Below the pieces are notes generated by a model that did no database searches, was not told where the DNA came from, and saw only the letters and a program-made list of their open reading frames with translations. Of a stretch of DNA of 64,000 nucleotides, positions 53,904 through 64,000 are shown piece by piece; within the stretch, counting starts at the first letter, position 1, and each line of letters opens with the position of its first letter. The translations under genes and the position numbers were made by a program. The stretch covers positions 992,001-1,056,000 of the forward strand of contig LXWE01000002.1 of assembly GCA_001660395.1 (NCBI GenBank). Reading direction: 5' to 3'. This stretch comes from Alteromonadaceae bacterium XY-R5. GTDB lineage: Bacteria; Pseudomonadota; Gammaproteobacteria; Enterobacterales; Alteromonadaceae.

Positions 53904-56900
53904 ATGCGCCTGAAAAAGATAAAACTGGCTGGTTTCAAGTCTTTCGTTGATCCAACAACGATACCTTTTCCGGACGATATGACCGCCATCGTCGGGCCCA
54001 ATGGCTGTGGAAAATCCAATGTTATCGATGCAGTGCGCTGGGTACTGGGGGAAAGCTCGGCTAAAAACCTGCGCGGCGATGCGATGACCGATGTTATTTT
54101 CAATGGTAGTACCGCTCGCAAACCCGTGTCCCAATGTTCCGTTGAATTGGTGTTCGACAATTCATCCGGCCGTATTCAGGGCGAATTTGCTAACTACAAC
54201 GAATTATCCGTTAAACGACTTGTGACCCGTGATGGTCAGTCAAACTACTTCCTAAATAACACAAAATGCCGTCGTCGTGACGTGACAGACTTATTTCTGG
54301 GCACAGGGTTGGGTCCGCGCAGTTATGCCATCATCGAACAGGGCATGATTTCCCGTTTAATCGAATCCAAACCCCAGGAACTCAGAATTTTTATCGAAGA
54401 AGCAGCCGGTATCTCTAAATATAAAGAACGGCGACGCGAAACCGAAAACCGAATCCGCCATACCCGGGAGAATCTCGAGCGACTCCAGGATGTACGCACA
54501 GAGCTGGGGCAACAGTTAGAAAAATTGCAGCGCCAGGCAGCAGCGGCAAAGCGTTACAAAGAACTCAAGTCAAAAGAGCGCACCTTAAAGGCTGAATTAT
54601 CAGCGTTACGCTGGTTAAAGCATAGTGAACAGGTCGAGCAACTTCAGCTAAAAATTCAACGTCAGGAAGCTGAAATAGAAGCCTTTATCTCTCAGCAGCG
54701 TGGCGATGAAAGGGATGTTACCCGCCGACAGGAACAACAGCAGGATTTGAAACAGCGCCTCGCTGACGAACAGAAAACCTATTTTCAACTGGGCGCAGAT
54801 ATCAGTCGCTTAGAACAAAGCCAAATTCATAGCAAACAACGTCGTCAGCAAATAGAGCAGGAACTGTTAACGCTGCGAAGCAGCATGGCAGCTGTTGAAG
54901 AGCAAATACTACAAGATCAAAGTACGCTAGATGAACTTAATGCTACGTTAATGGACCTTGCTCCTCTACAGGAACAATTAGAAGAGCAGCGACTTCAGGC
55001 CGAAGACATATTGCTCGAGACTCAGGAATCAAGAGAACGAAGCCAGTCTCAATGGCGTCAGCAGGAACAAGGATACCAACAGACCAAACAACAATTACAG
55101 GCATGTCACAGTGAGATTCAATCTACATTGAACATGCAATTGCGTACTGAGCAGCGCTTGTCTGAGTTAGGCGTTGAGATTAATGAAGCTAAATCTTCGC
55201 AAACAAATGCCTCTCTGGATGAGATTGATGCGCAACTGGAACATCTCGCCGAAACACTGTTGATAGCAGAGACGAATGTAGTTGATACAAATAAGTTAGC
55301 GATTGGGAGTGAGTTACGCGTAACAGATTCTTTAGAGAAAAATCAAACACTTGGCATCGAGCTGCAGCAACTGCAGGGACGTTTAAGCGGATTAAAGGCA
55401 ATGCAGGAATCCGATGCTGATGTGGCCCAGTTAGAACAAGCCTTTGCAGCTAACGAAATGAATTATTGTCCTTTGTGGCAATATCTGGATGTAACAGATG
55501 GCTGGGAAATCGCGATTGAACTTGTATGCGAACACTGGCAAAACGCACAGCTCCTGGCACCGGAACAAACATTCCAAACGTTCCAGAAGATAACGGGTTT
55601 GAAGGGGTTATCACCTGATGCCATGACCAGCACAAAGCGCGCAAACAGCTTAGCCGAAAAGTGCAAAAACTCGCTGGTACCGTTTTGGTTAAATCAGATA
55701 ATGATTGTGTCGGATGAACAGCAGGCACAACGACAATGCGCTGAGTTGAAAGACGACGAAAGTCTCATTACGGCCGATGGTAAGTGGTTCGGTCGAACCT
55801 GGTGGGTGAATGGTCCACATCTAAAAGCCAAAGGGGCGATTAGCCGAGCGGCTGACATGCAACGCTGCGAGCACTTAATTTCGGAGACACAGGACACGTT
55901 GGCTTTAAGCCTCAATGAGCTAGAACGGCGAAAAGACGAAGCTAAAGCGGTTAAAGAAACATTAGAACGCGCTAAGCTACATGTTCAGGAATTGATGTCT
56001 CAGCAGCGTCAGTATCAGGGAGAACGTCAGTTTTTGCTGCAACAACAAAAGGTATCGCATGAGCGTTTGAGCAGGTTGTTACAGGAACAGGAAAAGTACC
56101 AATCTCAGGTGGCAAATGAGCAAGAACAGCTAGACCTGCTGAATGAAAAAGTCGAATTGCTTGAAAGTCAGGTAATGGAACTCGAAGAGCAAAGTTTCGC
56201 CTCACAACAACAACGTGAAGACTTCGAACAGCGACTGACAACTCAACGCACTAAAGTTGAGGAATATACCCGAACTCTGCACGAGTACGCGCTAAAACGT
56301 CAAGGCGTAGACGCCAGATTATTAGGACTCAATGAGAGTATTAGCCGGGCGACTCAGCAGCAAAGCCATATGCTTGTGCGCAAAGATGTGTTGGAACAGG
56401 AATTCCAGGAATTGTCCTTACCTATGGAGGAACAAGGCGTACGTTTGTGCGATTTACTGCAGCAAAGGATGGAAACTGAACTAAGGCAAACTGCAATCTC
56501 AGATCAACTTGCCGAGGTAGAGGAAACCCTTACTCAGTTGCAAAAGGGTCAGCGTGGTATTCAGGAGAAAATCGCGCAAATGCGTGGATTACTTGAAAGC
56601 GATAAACTCGAATATGAAGGGTATCGCGTCCGTGCTACCAGCATTATGGAAAACCTCCAGGAAATGCAGGTGTCACTGAAATCCGTCCTTGATACCTTGC
56701 CTGAAAACGCGAACGAAAAAGCCTGGCAGTCCGACTTGGAGACAACCACAACGGCGGTAGCTCGATTAGGGGCGGTAAACCTGGCGGCAGTGGAAGAATT
56801 TGATATCCAGTCAGAGCGTAAACGTCATTTGGATGAGCAGAATGATGACCTCGAAGGGGCGTTGGATACGCTTGAAAGCGCGATTCGTAAAATTGATCGG

Positions 56901-57380
56901 GAAACCCGCGCGAGATTTAAAGAAACCTTCGATCAGGTTAATGACGACCTAAAAATGTTATTCCCTAAAGTCTTTGGTGGTGGCTCGGCATACTTAGATT
57001 TAACCGATGATGACCTGTTGGAAACGGGGGTAACGATTATGGCGCGACCACCAGGCAAGAAAAATAGCACAATTCACCTTCTTAGCGGTGGAGAAAAGGC
57101 GCTGACCGCTTTATCATTGGTGTTTGCAATTTTTCGTTTAAATCCAGCGCCTTTCTGTCTTTTGGATGAAGTGGATGCGCCGTTGGACGATGCAAACGTA
57201 GGGCGTTTCTGTAAGCTGGTTTCAGAGATGTCAAAAAGCGTACAATTTATTTATATCACCCATAATAAAATAGCGATGGAAATGGCAACCCACCTGACGG
57301 GGGTAACCATGGCAGAGCCCGGTGTATCCAGAATGGTAGCCGTGGATGTCGAAGAAGCCATAGCCATTGCGCAAGCATAA
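53904..57380 (+). CDS. smc: Chromosome segregation protein SMC
   Basis: ATPase that organises and condenses the chromosome. It has 1158 residues from the ATG at 53904. The N-terminal head has GPNGCGKSNVIDAVRWVLGE (Walker A). Coiled-coil arms flank a hinge at about residues 520-640, and the C-terminal head has LLSGGEKALTALSLVFAI (signature) and FCLLDEVDAPLDDANV (Walker B). No scpA or scpB is adjacent. It is followed 21 bp later by zipA. The upstream in-frame GTG (53889) is an alternative. Confidence 0.95.
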   Translation: MRLKKIKLAGFKSFVDPTTIPFPDDMTAIVGPNGCGKSNVIDAVRWVLGESSAKNLRGDAMTDVIFNGSTARKPVSQCSVELVFDNSSGRIQGEFANYNELSVKRLVTRDGQSNYFLNNTKCRRRDVTDLFLGTGLGPRSYAIIEQGMISRLIESKPQELRIFIEEAAGISKYKERRRETENRIRHTRENLERLQDVRTELGQQLEKLQRQAAAAKRYKELKSKERTLKAELSALRWLKHSEQVEQLQLKIQRQEAEIEAFISQQRGDERDVTRRQEQQQDLKQRLADEQKTYFQLGADISRLEQSQIHSKQRRQQIEQELLTLRSSMAAVEEQILQDQSTLDELNATLMDLAPLQEQLEEQRLQAEDILLETQESRERSQSQWRQQEQGYQQTKQQLQACHSEIQSTLNMQLRTEQRLSELGVEINEAKSSQTNASLDEIDAQLEHLAETLLIAETNVVDTNKLAIGSELRVTDSLEKNQTLGIELQQLQGRLSGLKAMQESDADVAQLEQAFAANEMNYCPLWQYLDVTDGWEIAIELVCEHWQNAQLLAPEQTFQTFQKITGLKGLSPDAMTSTKRANSLAEKCKNSLVPFWLNQIMIVSDEQQAQRQCAELKDDESLITADGKWFGRTWWVNGPHLKAKGAISRAADMQRCEHLISETQDTLALSLNELERRKDEAKAVKETLERAKLHVQELMSQQRQYQGERQFLLQQQKVSHERLSRLLQEQEKYQSQVANEQEQLDLLNEKVELLESQVMELEEQSFASQQQREDFEQRLTTQRTKVEEYTRTLHEYALKRQGVDARLLGLNESISRATQQQSHMLVRKDVLEQEFQELSLPMEEQGVRLCDLLQQRMETELRQTAISDQLAEVEETLTQLQKGQRGIQEKIAQMRGLLESDKLEYEGYRVRATSIMENLQEMQVSLKSVLDTLPENANEKAWQSDLETTTTAVARLGAVNLAAVEEFDIQSERKRHLDEQNDDLEGALDTLESAIRKIDRETRARFKETFDQVNDDLKMLFPKVFGGGSAYLDLTDDDLLETGVTIMARPPGKKNSTIHLLSGGEKALTALSLVFAIFRLNPAPFCLLDEVDAPLDDANVGRFCKLVSEMSKSVQFIYITHNKIAMEMATHLTGVTMAEPGVSRMVAVDVEEAIAIAQA

Positions 57381-57401
57381 CAAAAGGGTTTCGGTAGTTA
57401 G

Positions 57402-58673
57402 ATGGAAGATTTACGACTGTTATTATTACTTCTAGGCGCCTTCGTTATCGTCGGCATTTTCATTCATGGTGTCTGGACCATTCGCAAAAATGCTAAAGGA
57501 CGAGAGCAGGCGCGATATGAACCCAGAGAATGGAAACAGGAAGAAGACTTTGATCTGGAAGATGATGAGATATCTGGGTTAGGCCAGGATGATATCATTG
57601 ATGCAGATATTTCCGCAGATGATGGCTTTGCTCATCTTTCTGCTACAAAAAAAGAACCTCAATACGACGAGTTAGGCGTTGGAGCGGTTAAAGTGGTGTC
57701 AAAGCCCAGTTCGCAGCCTGTGGTCGAAAAGCCAGGCTCTCAAGCGACACCGACAACACAAGATGCTGAATCAGATTCACCAAATTCCGCCATGACTGCG
57801 CGTGTTGAACCAACGAAGACTGAGCCTAAACCAGAGCCGGTCAAAATTTATAAAGATGTGGTGACCCGCCCAAAACCAGGTTACGTTAGTTCTGCACCCA
57901 GCGTAAAAGATGCTTCTCCCGCAGCGACTATTATCCCTGAACCGCCTCAATTTTTGCTAATTAAGGACAAAGATGAGCCAGTCGCAGAGCCTGAATTAGC
58001 GAGTGCTAAACAGCCACTTGATACGCCAACCGAACAAGAAACTTCGGCATCAGTCAGGGTAGAGACCCGATCAGCGTCGAGTTTAGCGGACAGGGCCAAA
58101 CGTTTCGTTCAACCAGCGAAAAATGAGCGTAAGCGACGTGAGCCGAAAATTGCTGATGATCAAATGAGTATCGATTTTGGCGGGGAGGATGCTACATCGT
58201 CTCAACAACCATCAAAACCTGCGCAAACATCCCCACAAGGTCTTGAGCCGGAAGTACTGATTTTGAATGTGAAGGCGAGAGACGACCAACCAATTCAGGG
58301 CGCGGCATTATTGCCCATGTTGCTTACACTAGGTTTTAAATTTGGTGATCAGGATATATTCCATCGCCATCAACATACTGACGGCACAGGCCCGGTGTTA
58401 TTTAGCCTTGCGAACATGTTTAAACCAGGCGTGTTTGATATCGATAATTTAGAGAACTTTACCACCCAGGGTATTTCATTATTTATGATATTACCGATGG
58501 AAAGTGACCCTCATCAGGTCTTTAATATGATGCATAATGCCGCACGCAAGCTTGCCGACGAGTTTAGTGCCACAGTGTTAGACGGACGTCGCAGTTCGTT
58601 AAATAAACAAAGCTTGCAGCAATATGTAGAAAAAATCCGCGAGTTCGAACGTAAGCGTATGATCGCCCGTTAA
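57402..58673 (+). CDS. zipA: Cell division protein ZipA
   Basis: Anchors FtsZ to the inner membrane at the septum. It has 423 residues, longer than the 328 of E. coli. The N-terminal helix is LLLLLLGAFVIVGIFIHGVW, then a basic-acidic region, a Pro/Glu/Ala-rich linker (about residues 90-275) and the C-terminal FtsZ-binding domain with PEVLILNVKARDDQPIQGAA, GLKFGDQDIFHRHQ and FDIDNLENFTTQGISLFMIL. The extra length is in the linker. Confidence 0.92.
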   Translation: MEDLRLLLLLLGAFVIVGIFIHGVWTIRKNAKGREQARYEPREWKQEEDFDLEDDEISGLGQDDIIDADISADDGFAHLSATKKEPQYDELGVGAVKVVSKPSSQPVVEKPGSQATPTTQDAESDSPNSAMTARVEPTKTEPKPEPVKIYKDVVTRPKPGYVSSAPSVKDASPAATIIPEPPQFLLIKDKDEPVAEPELASAKQPLDTPTEQETSASVRVETRSASSLADRAKRFVQPAKNERKRREPKIADDQMSIDFGGEDATSSQQPSKPAQTSPQGLEPEVLILNVKARDDQPIQGAALLPMLLTLGFKFGDQDIFHRHQHTDGTGPVLFSLANMFKPGVFDIDNLENFTTQGISLFMILPMESDPHQVFNMMHNAARKLADEFSATVLDGRRSSLNKQSLQQYVEKIREFERKRMIAR

Positions 58674-58698
58674 CCTCAGAACAACGTTTCCCAGTGAG

Positions 58699-58722
58699 AG
58701 CCGCCAGTTGGCGGCTTCGTTA
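58699..58722 (+). terminator. Possible terminator between zipA and ligA
   Basis: AGCCGCC (58699-58705) pairs with GGCGGCT (58710-58716) around AGTT, with a loose T-rich tail (TTCGTTATTTT). It may terminate or attenuate readthrough to ligA. Confidence 0.5.
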
Positions 58723-58728
58723 TTTTAG

Positions 58729-60786
<2,058 letters not shown>

Positions 60787-60788
60787 TG

Positions 60789-61112
60789 ATGCAGGAAATG
60801 TTAGTAGCCTTTAGTCAGTGGCTACATCCCTATTTTCAGGAAATTGCACTGATGCTGGTTGCAACAGTATTAGTGATATATGGGGATGTGATTAATAAGC
60901 ATCTAAAAAAGGCCCTGTCTTCGTATCACTTTGTTTTACGTACTTTGGCCTTTGTGTTGATCTGTGCATTTGGCTACGGGGCATTAACCAATTTAGCATT
61001 GCCGTTGGTGGTTAAAGTACTGTGGCAAATTCCGGTATCCTATCAGGGCGTCAGTATCCTTGGCTGTATGTTAGTACTAGGGTATTTAGCCGAAAACCGT
61101 CGCTATATCTGA
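60789..61112 (+). CDS. DUF3392 inner-membrane protein
   Basis: Uncharacterised membrane protein of 107 residues with about three hydrophobic helices (EIALMLVATVLVIYGDVINK, then VLRTLAFVLICAFGYGALT). It matches the DUF3392 pattern. The ATG at 60789 starts 2 bp after the ligA stop, so it is probably co-transcribed with ligA. Function is unknown. Confidence 0.85.
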   Translation: MQEMLVAFSQWLHPYFQEIALMLVATVLVIYGDVINKHLKKALSSYHFVLRTLAFVLICAFGYGALTNLALPLVVKVLWQIPVSYQGVSILGCMLVLGYLAENRRYI

Positions 61113-61142
61113 TAAACGCGTCGTATTTTCTCTCTTTCTGGT

Positions 61143-61162
61143 AGCCTGCGTGATAGCAGGCT
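61143..61162 (+). terminator. Hairpin after DUF3392
   Basis: AGCCTGC (61143-61149) pairs with GCAGGCT (61156-61162) around GTGATA. Only a weak T-rich tail follows, so this is a candidate terminator. Confidence 0.5.
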
Positions 61163-61259
61163 GCCTAATTATCCATCAATCAGTTCATGTATTTCGATTC
61201 CTGTTGATCTTAACCATCTCCAGCTACGTTTAATGGAAACGGATAAACAGGAGTGTCAT

Positions 61260-62204
61260 ATGATCCACGTAGCAGTCAGCGCCTGCGTCCTTGGCGACAA
61301 TGTGCGTTTTGATGGCGGCCACAAGCGCTCAGCCTTTGTTGATGTTCATTTAAGTAAACATTTTAAGTTGATGCCGATTTGCCCTGAAGTTGGCATGGGA
61401 ATGCCAGTACCACGCCCTCCGATTAGAGTTACTCAGTCCGGTGACGCTCATAAGCTAACCGATAGTCGAGATGTACAGATCGACCACACTGAAAAATTGA
61501 ATGATTTTTATCAGGGCCAAGTCAGTAAGATCTCCAAGATTGATGGATATATCTTCGCCGCAAAGTCGCCGACCTGTGGCATTGAGCGGATAAAAGTCTA
61601 TGACGAGCAGGGGGGATTGATACACCGTAAAGGGATGGGGTTATTTGTGCAACACTTGGTGAAAGACTTTCCCCACTTACCCATTGAGGAAGATGGCCGC
61701 CTAAATGATCAGGGCTTACGCGAAAGCTTCATCACACGCGTGTATGTACATCAACATTTTAGACATGACGTGCAACAACGAGAAGAGTATAAAGCGAGGG
61801 ATTTAGTCGAGTTCCATAGCAAACATAAATTGTTAGTAATGGCCTATAGCCCCCAAATGTATCGTGAATTAGGGCGTCTGGTTGCACGCAGTGGTAGCCA
61901 TCATCATTTACCCACTCTGTTCAATGAGTATTTGGGACTACTGATGAAAGCACTCTCAAAACCGACAAACCGTAAAAAACACACCAATGTGCTGATGCAT
62001 ATCCAGGGCTATTTCAAGAAAGTGCTCGATAAGCAGGATAAGCAGGAATTGTCTCTTCAAATCGATAAATATCGCAGAGGCTACTTGCCCCTAATGGCAC
62101 CTGTCGCGCTGTTGCAACATCATTTAAATCATTTTCCAAATGATTACCTGTCTCAACAGGTGTATTTACAACCTTATCCAGAAGAATTGGGATTACGCGC
62201 TTAA
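61260..62204 (+). CDS. DUF523 and DUF1722 (YbgA-like) protein
   Basis: Two-domain protein of 314 residues. The N-terminal DUF523 has AVSACVLGDNVRFDGGHKRS, then PICPEVGMGMPVPRPP and KSPTCGIERIKVY, with conserved cysteines that could bind metal or sulfur. The C-terminal DUF1722 (YbgA) has ARDLVEFHSKHKLLVMAYSP, then FNEYLGLLMKALSK. The ATG at 61260 has AGGAG 6 bp upstream. It overlaps phrB by 1 bp (TAATG). E. coli also places ybgA next to phr. The function is unknown; the context points to light or DNA repair. Confidence 0.88.
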   Translation: MIHVAVSACVLGDNVRFDGGHKRSAFVDVHLSKHFKLMPICPEVGMGMPVPRPPIRVTQSGDAHKLTDSRDVQIDHTEKLNDFYQGQVSKISKIDGYIFAAKSPTCGIERIKVYDEQGGLIHRKGMGLFVQHLVKDFPHLPIEEDGRLNDQGLRESFITRVYVHQHFRHDVQQREEYKARDLVEFHSKHKLLVMAYSPQMYRELGRLVARSGSHHHLPTLFNEYLGLLMKALSKPTNRKKHTNVLMHIQGYFKKVLDKQDKQELSLQIDKYRRGYLPLMAPVALLQHHLNHFPNDYLSQQVYLQPYPEELGLRA

Positions 62205-63670
62205 TGACCTCAGCAGTAGTTTGGTTGCGCAGTGATTTACGCGCAACATGGCATTCACCTCTTGATTACGCCATTGACAACCATGACAGTGTTGTCGCGG
62301 TTTATTGCTTAACGATGCAGCAATGGCAGCATTATGGCTGGGCTGCGTGCCGTATTAACCTTATCTTACAACGTTTAGCCGCATTAGAGGCCGAGTTAGC
62401 AAAGCGCCAGGTGCCGCTAATTATCATTAACGCAGATACCTTCGCAAACAGCCCTGATGCGTTGACACAATTTGTTGCTGGTGTGAATGCCGAAGCGATT
62501 TATTTTAATGCAGAATATGAACTGGATGAGCGTAAAAGAGATAAGCAGCTCAAGCAGTTGTTACCAGAAAACATTACCGCTGGGATGTTTCACGATACAT
62601 GCTTGATCAATCCTGCCACATTGAAGAACAAGCAGGGCTCACCCTTTAAAGTATTTACCCCGTATTTTAAAACCTGGTTAGACGCTGCGTTTCAAACCCC
62701 CGTGCATTTAAATGCTCCCTCTAAAGCTCGTCGTAGCATCACAGTGAATAATGACGCTTGTGGTCAGTACTCAATATTAACGCCAGGGGAACTGAAAGTA
62801 TTTCTCATAGATGAAGAATTAGAACAAAAATGGCCTTCAGACGAGGAACACGTGCAGCTGCAGGTAGGCACGTTTATTCGAGAACGTGTCGCAGATTATG
62901 GTGAAGCCAGAGATTATCCCGCGACAGAGGGCACCAGTAAAATTTCGCCGTACCTGTCTATAGGCGCCATTAGCGTTAAACAACTCTTTATTCAGTTGTT
63001 ACAGGAAAACGCAGAAGGTATACGTAACATGGATGGTAGCGGAGAATATATTTGGCTGAAGGAATTAGCATGGCGGGATTTCTACCGTTATGTAATGTTT
63101 CACTTTCCTCATGTCTGCCAGGACTTGCCCTTTTTACGGCAATATAAATACTTTCCCTGGAATCAATCCCCAAACCTGTTTGATGCATGGTGCAAAGGAA
63201 AAACGGGATATCCATTAGTGGATGCTGCAATGCGTTGTTTAGTGGCCACGGGTTGGATGCATAATCGCTTGCGCATGGTAGTGGCCAACTTTCTGAGTAA
63301 AGACTTGTTATTGTCGTGGCAGCAAGGCGAAGCCTTTTTTATGGCGCACCTGATTGATGGTGATTTCGCCTCAAATAATGGCGGCTGGCAATGGAGTGCG
63401 TCAGTAGGAACGGATGCTGCGCCCTACTTTAGAGTCTTTAACCCAGTATCTCAGAGTCAAAAGTTTGATCCTTCGGGAGAGTTCATACGCCGATGGATAC
63501 CGGAATTAGCGAGTCTGTCCGCTAAACAAATTCATGAACCCTGGAAGTATGCGGACGTGATTAAACTGGGCTATGTGACGCCAATTGTCGATCATAGACT
63601 CGCGTCTGCCGAGTGTAAGAATCGCTTTAAACATTGGCTTGAACATCAAAAAGCATTGGCGTCTGTTTGA
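62204..63670 (+). CDS. phrB: Deoxyribodipyrimidine photolyase
   Basis: Light-driven repair of cyclobutane pyrimidine dimers using FAD. It has 488 residues. The FAD-domain motifs are WLKELAWRDFYRYVMFHFP, WCKGKTGYPLVDAAMR, TGWMHNRLRMVVANFLSKDL and DGDFASNNGGWQWSASVGTD. The N-terminal antenna domain starts VVWLRSDLRATWHSPLDYA, where most photolyases have LRNDLRxxDNPAL, so this loop is unusual. A class I CPD enzyme is most likely. It ends at a strong terminator. Confidence 0.93.
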   Translation: MTSAVVWLRSDLRATWHSPLDYAIDNHDSVVAVYCLTMQQWQHYGWAACRINLILQRLAALEAELAKRQVPLIIINADTFANSPDALTQFVAGVNAEAIYFNAEYELDERKRDKQLKQLLPENITAGMFHDTCLINPATLKNKQGSPFKVFTPYFKTWLDAAFQTPVHLNAPSKARRSITVNNDACGQYSILTPGELKVFLIDEELEQKWPSDEEHVQLQVGTFIRERVADYGEARDYPATEGTSKISPYLSIGAISVKQLFIQLLQENAEGIRNMDGSGEYIWLKELAWRDFYRYVMFHFPHVCQDLPFLRQYKYFPWNQSPNLFDAWCKGKTGYPLVDAAMRCLVATGWMHNRLRMVVANFLSKDLLLSWQQGEAFFMAHLIDGDFASNNGGWQWSASVGTDAAPYFRVFNPVSQSQKFDPSGEFIRRWIPELASLSAKQIHEPWKYADVIKLGYVTPIVDHRLASAECKNRFKHWLEHQKALASV

Positions 63671-63681
63671 GATACGGGTAT

Positions 63682-63710
63682 AAAAAAACAGGCAAGACGC
63701 CTGTTTTTTT
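63682..63710. terminator. Bidirectional terminator after phrB
   Basis: CAGGC (63689-63693) pairs with GCCTG (63699-63703) around AAGAC, with seven A before and seven T after, which extend the stem. It serves phrB and the convergent partial gene. Confidence 0.9.
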
Positions 63711-63732
63711 GCTTAGCAGTAACACCGCGTCA

Positions 63733-64000
63733 TTAACGTGGTTGAATGCTTCCCGCTTGAAGCTGGCTGTTCCAGAACGCTTTTACGCTGAAACCCGTTG
63801 CTTTTGCAGCTTTTGTTTTCTTTGAAGTTGCTGCGGCAGGTTTAGTGGCCTTGGCTTTTGAAGGTGCAGGTGTTGTATCAGTAGAGCCCAGGCTTTGTGC
63901 CAGTTCTTCTAACTGCGCCAAACGCATGTTCTTACCACCATCAACTGTATACCAACCGCCTTTAGCCTCGATTACCGGCGTTTTGCCATTTGCAGCTTCA
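63733..64000 (-). CDS. Unrecognised protein, C-terminal end only
   Basis: The reading frame continues beyond the right edge, so the start is not seen. The visible part begins EAANGKTPVIEAKGGWYTVD and continues into GGKNMRLAQLEELA. It then becomes rich in Lys, Ala, Thr and Pro (SKAKATKPAAATSKKTKAAK) and ends SQLQAGSIQPR. The basic tail could bind nucleic acid or be a disordered linker. I do not recognise the family. Confidence 0.6.
   Translation of the reverse strand, partial: EAANGKTPVIEAKGGWYTVDGGKNMRLAQLEELAQSLGSTDTTPAPSKAKATKPAAATSKKTKAAKATGFSVKAFWNSQLQAGSIQPR

Overview
The window looks like chromosomal DNA of a marine-type gammaproteobacterium, most likely Alteromonadales (Alteromonas / Aestuariibacter-like). 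Supporting signs are the smc-zipA-ligA block, the yejM-yejL / yejK neighbourhood, nlpI, a single-chain sdaA, class I fumarase, a TPR-type response regulator and a CysB-like regulator, all with gammaproteobacterial sequence features. The assignment comes from reading the proteins, not from a search. I see no insertion sequence, prophage, CRISPR array or rRNA. Genes are densely packed, and many convergent pairs overlap or share terminators.

Left part (1-8707): a purine-catabolism island. Leftward genes run xdhA, xdhB, xdhC, uraD, uraH and guaD (guanine deaminase, cut by the window edge), with 4-8 bp overlaps among the first four. Divergently there is a RutR-like TetR-family regulator followed by a PuuE-type allantoinase. 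Together they cover guanine to xanthine to urate, and 5-hydroxyisourate to S-allantoin to allantoate; a urate oxidase is not seen in this window. The divergent region has two good matches to the RutR operator, each overlapping a plausible -35 element.

8738-31300: a mosaic of small units: rarD plus a glycosyltransferase; two diguanylate cyclases of different architecture and an HDOD protein; two acyl-CoA thioesterases, an alpha/beta hydrolase, an SRPBCC protein and a fatty acid desaturase; lone glgC; a nucleoside hydrolase; enoyl-CoA hydratase, thiolase, 3-hydroxyisobutyryl-CoA hydrolase and an SDR (acyl-CoA and branched-chain catabolism); rlmA and gmhB; and a TPR response regulator and a soluble histidine kinase that may be partners.

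31451-48618: housekeeping genes: cysB, sdaA, pabB-nudL, class I fumarase, rmuC, murI, two identical initiator tRNA genes, tpm, a 59-residue membrane protein, an MFS transporter, yejM-yejL divergent from yejK, an unusual double-domain 6-pyruvoyl-tetrahydropterin-synthase-like protein overlapping a secreted M23 peptidase, and cdd.

48927-64000: nlpI followed closely by a secreted Sel1-like protein with an HELAH metallopeptidase signature; gabD; cysZ divergent from smc-zipA-ligA-DUF3392; a DUF523/DUF1722 protein overlapping phrB; and the C-terminal end of an unrecognised Lys/Ala-rich protein.

No wholly new multi-gene system is evident. The best leads are the RutR-type control of a purine cluster, the complementary double-PTPS protein, the nlpI-linked putative metallopeptidase, and a nested palindromic element at 26039-26143.
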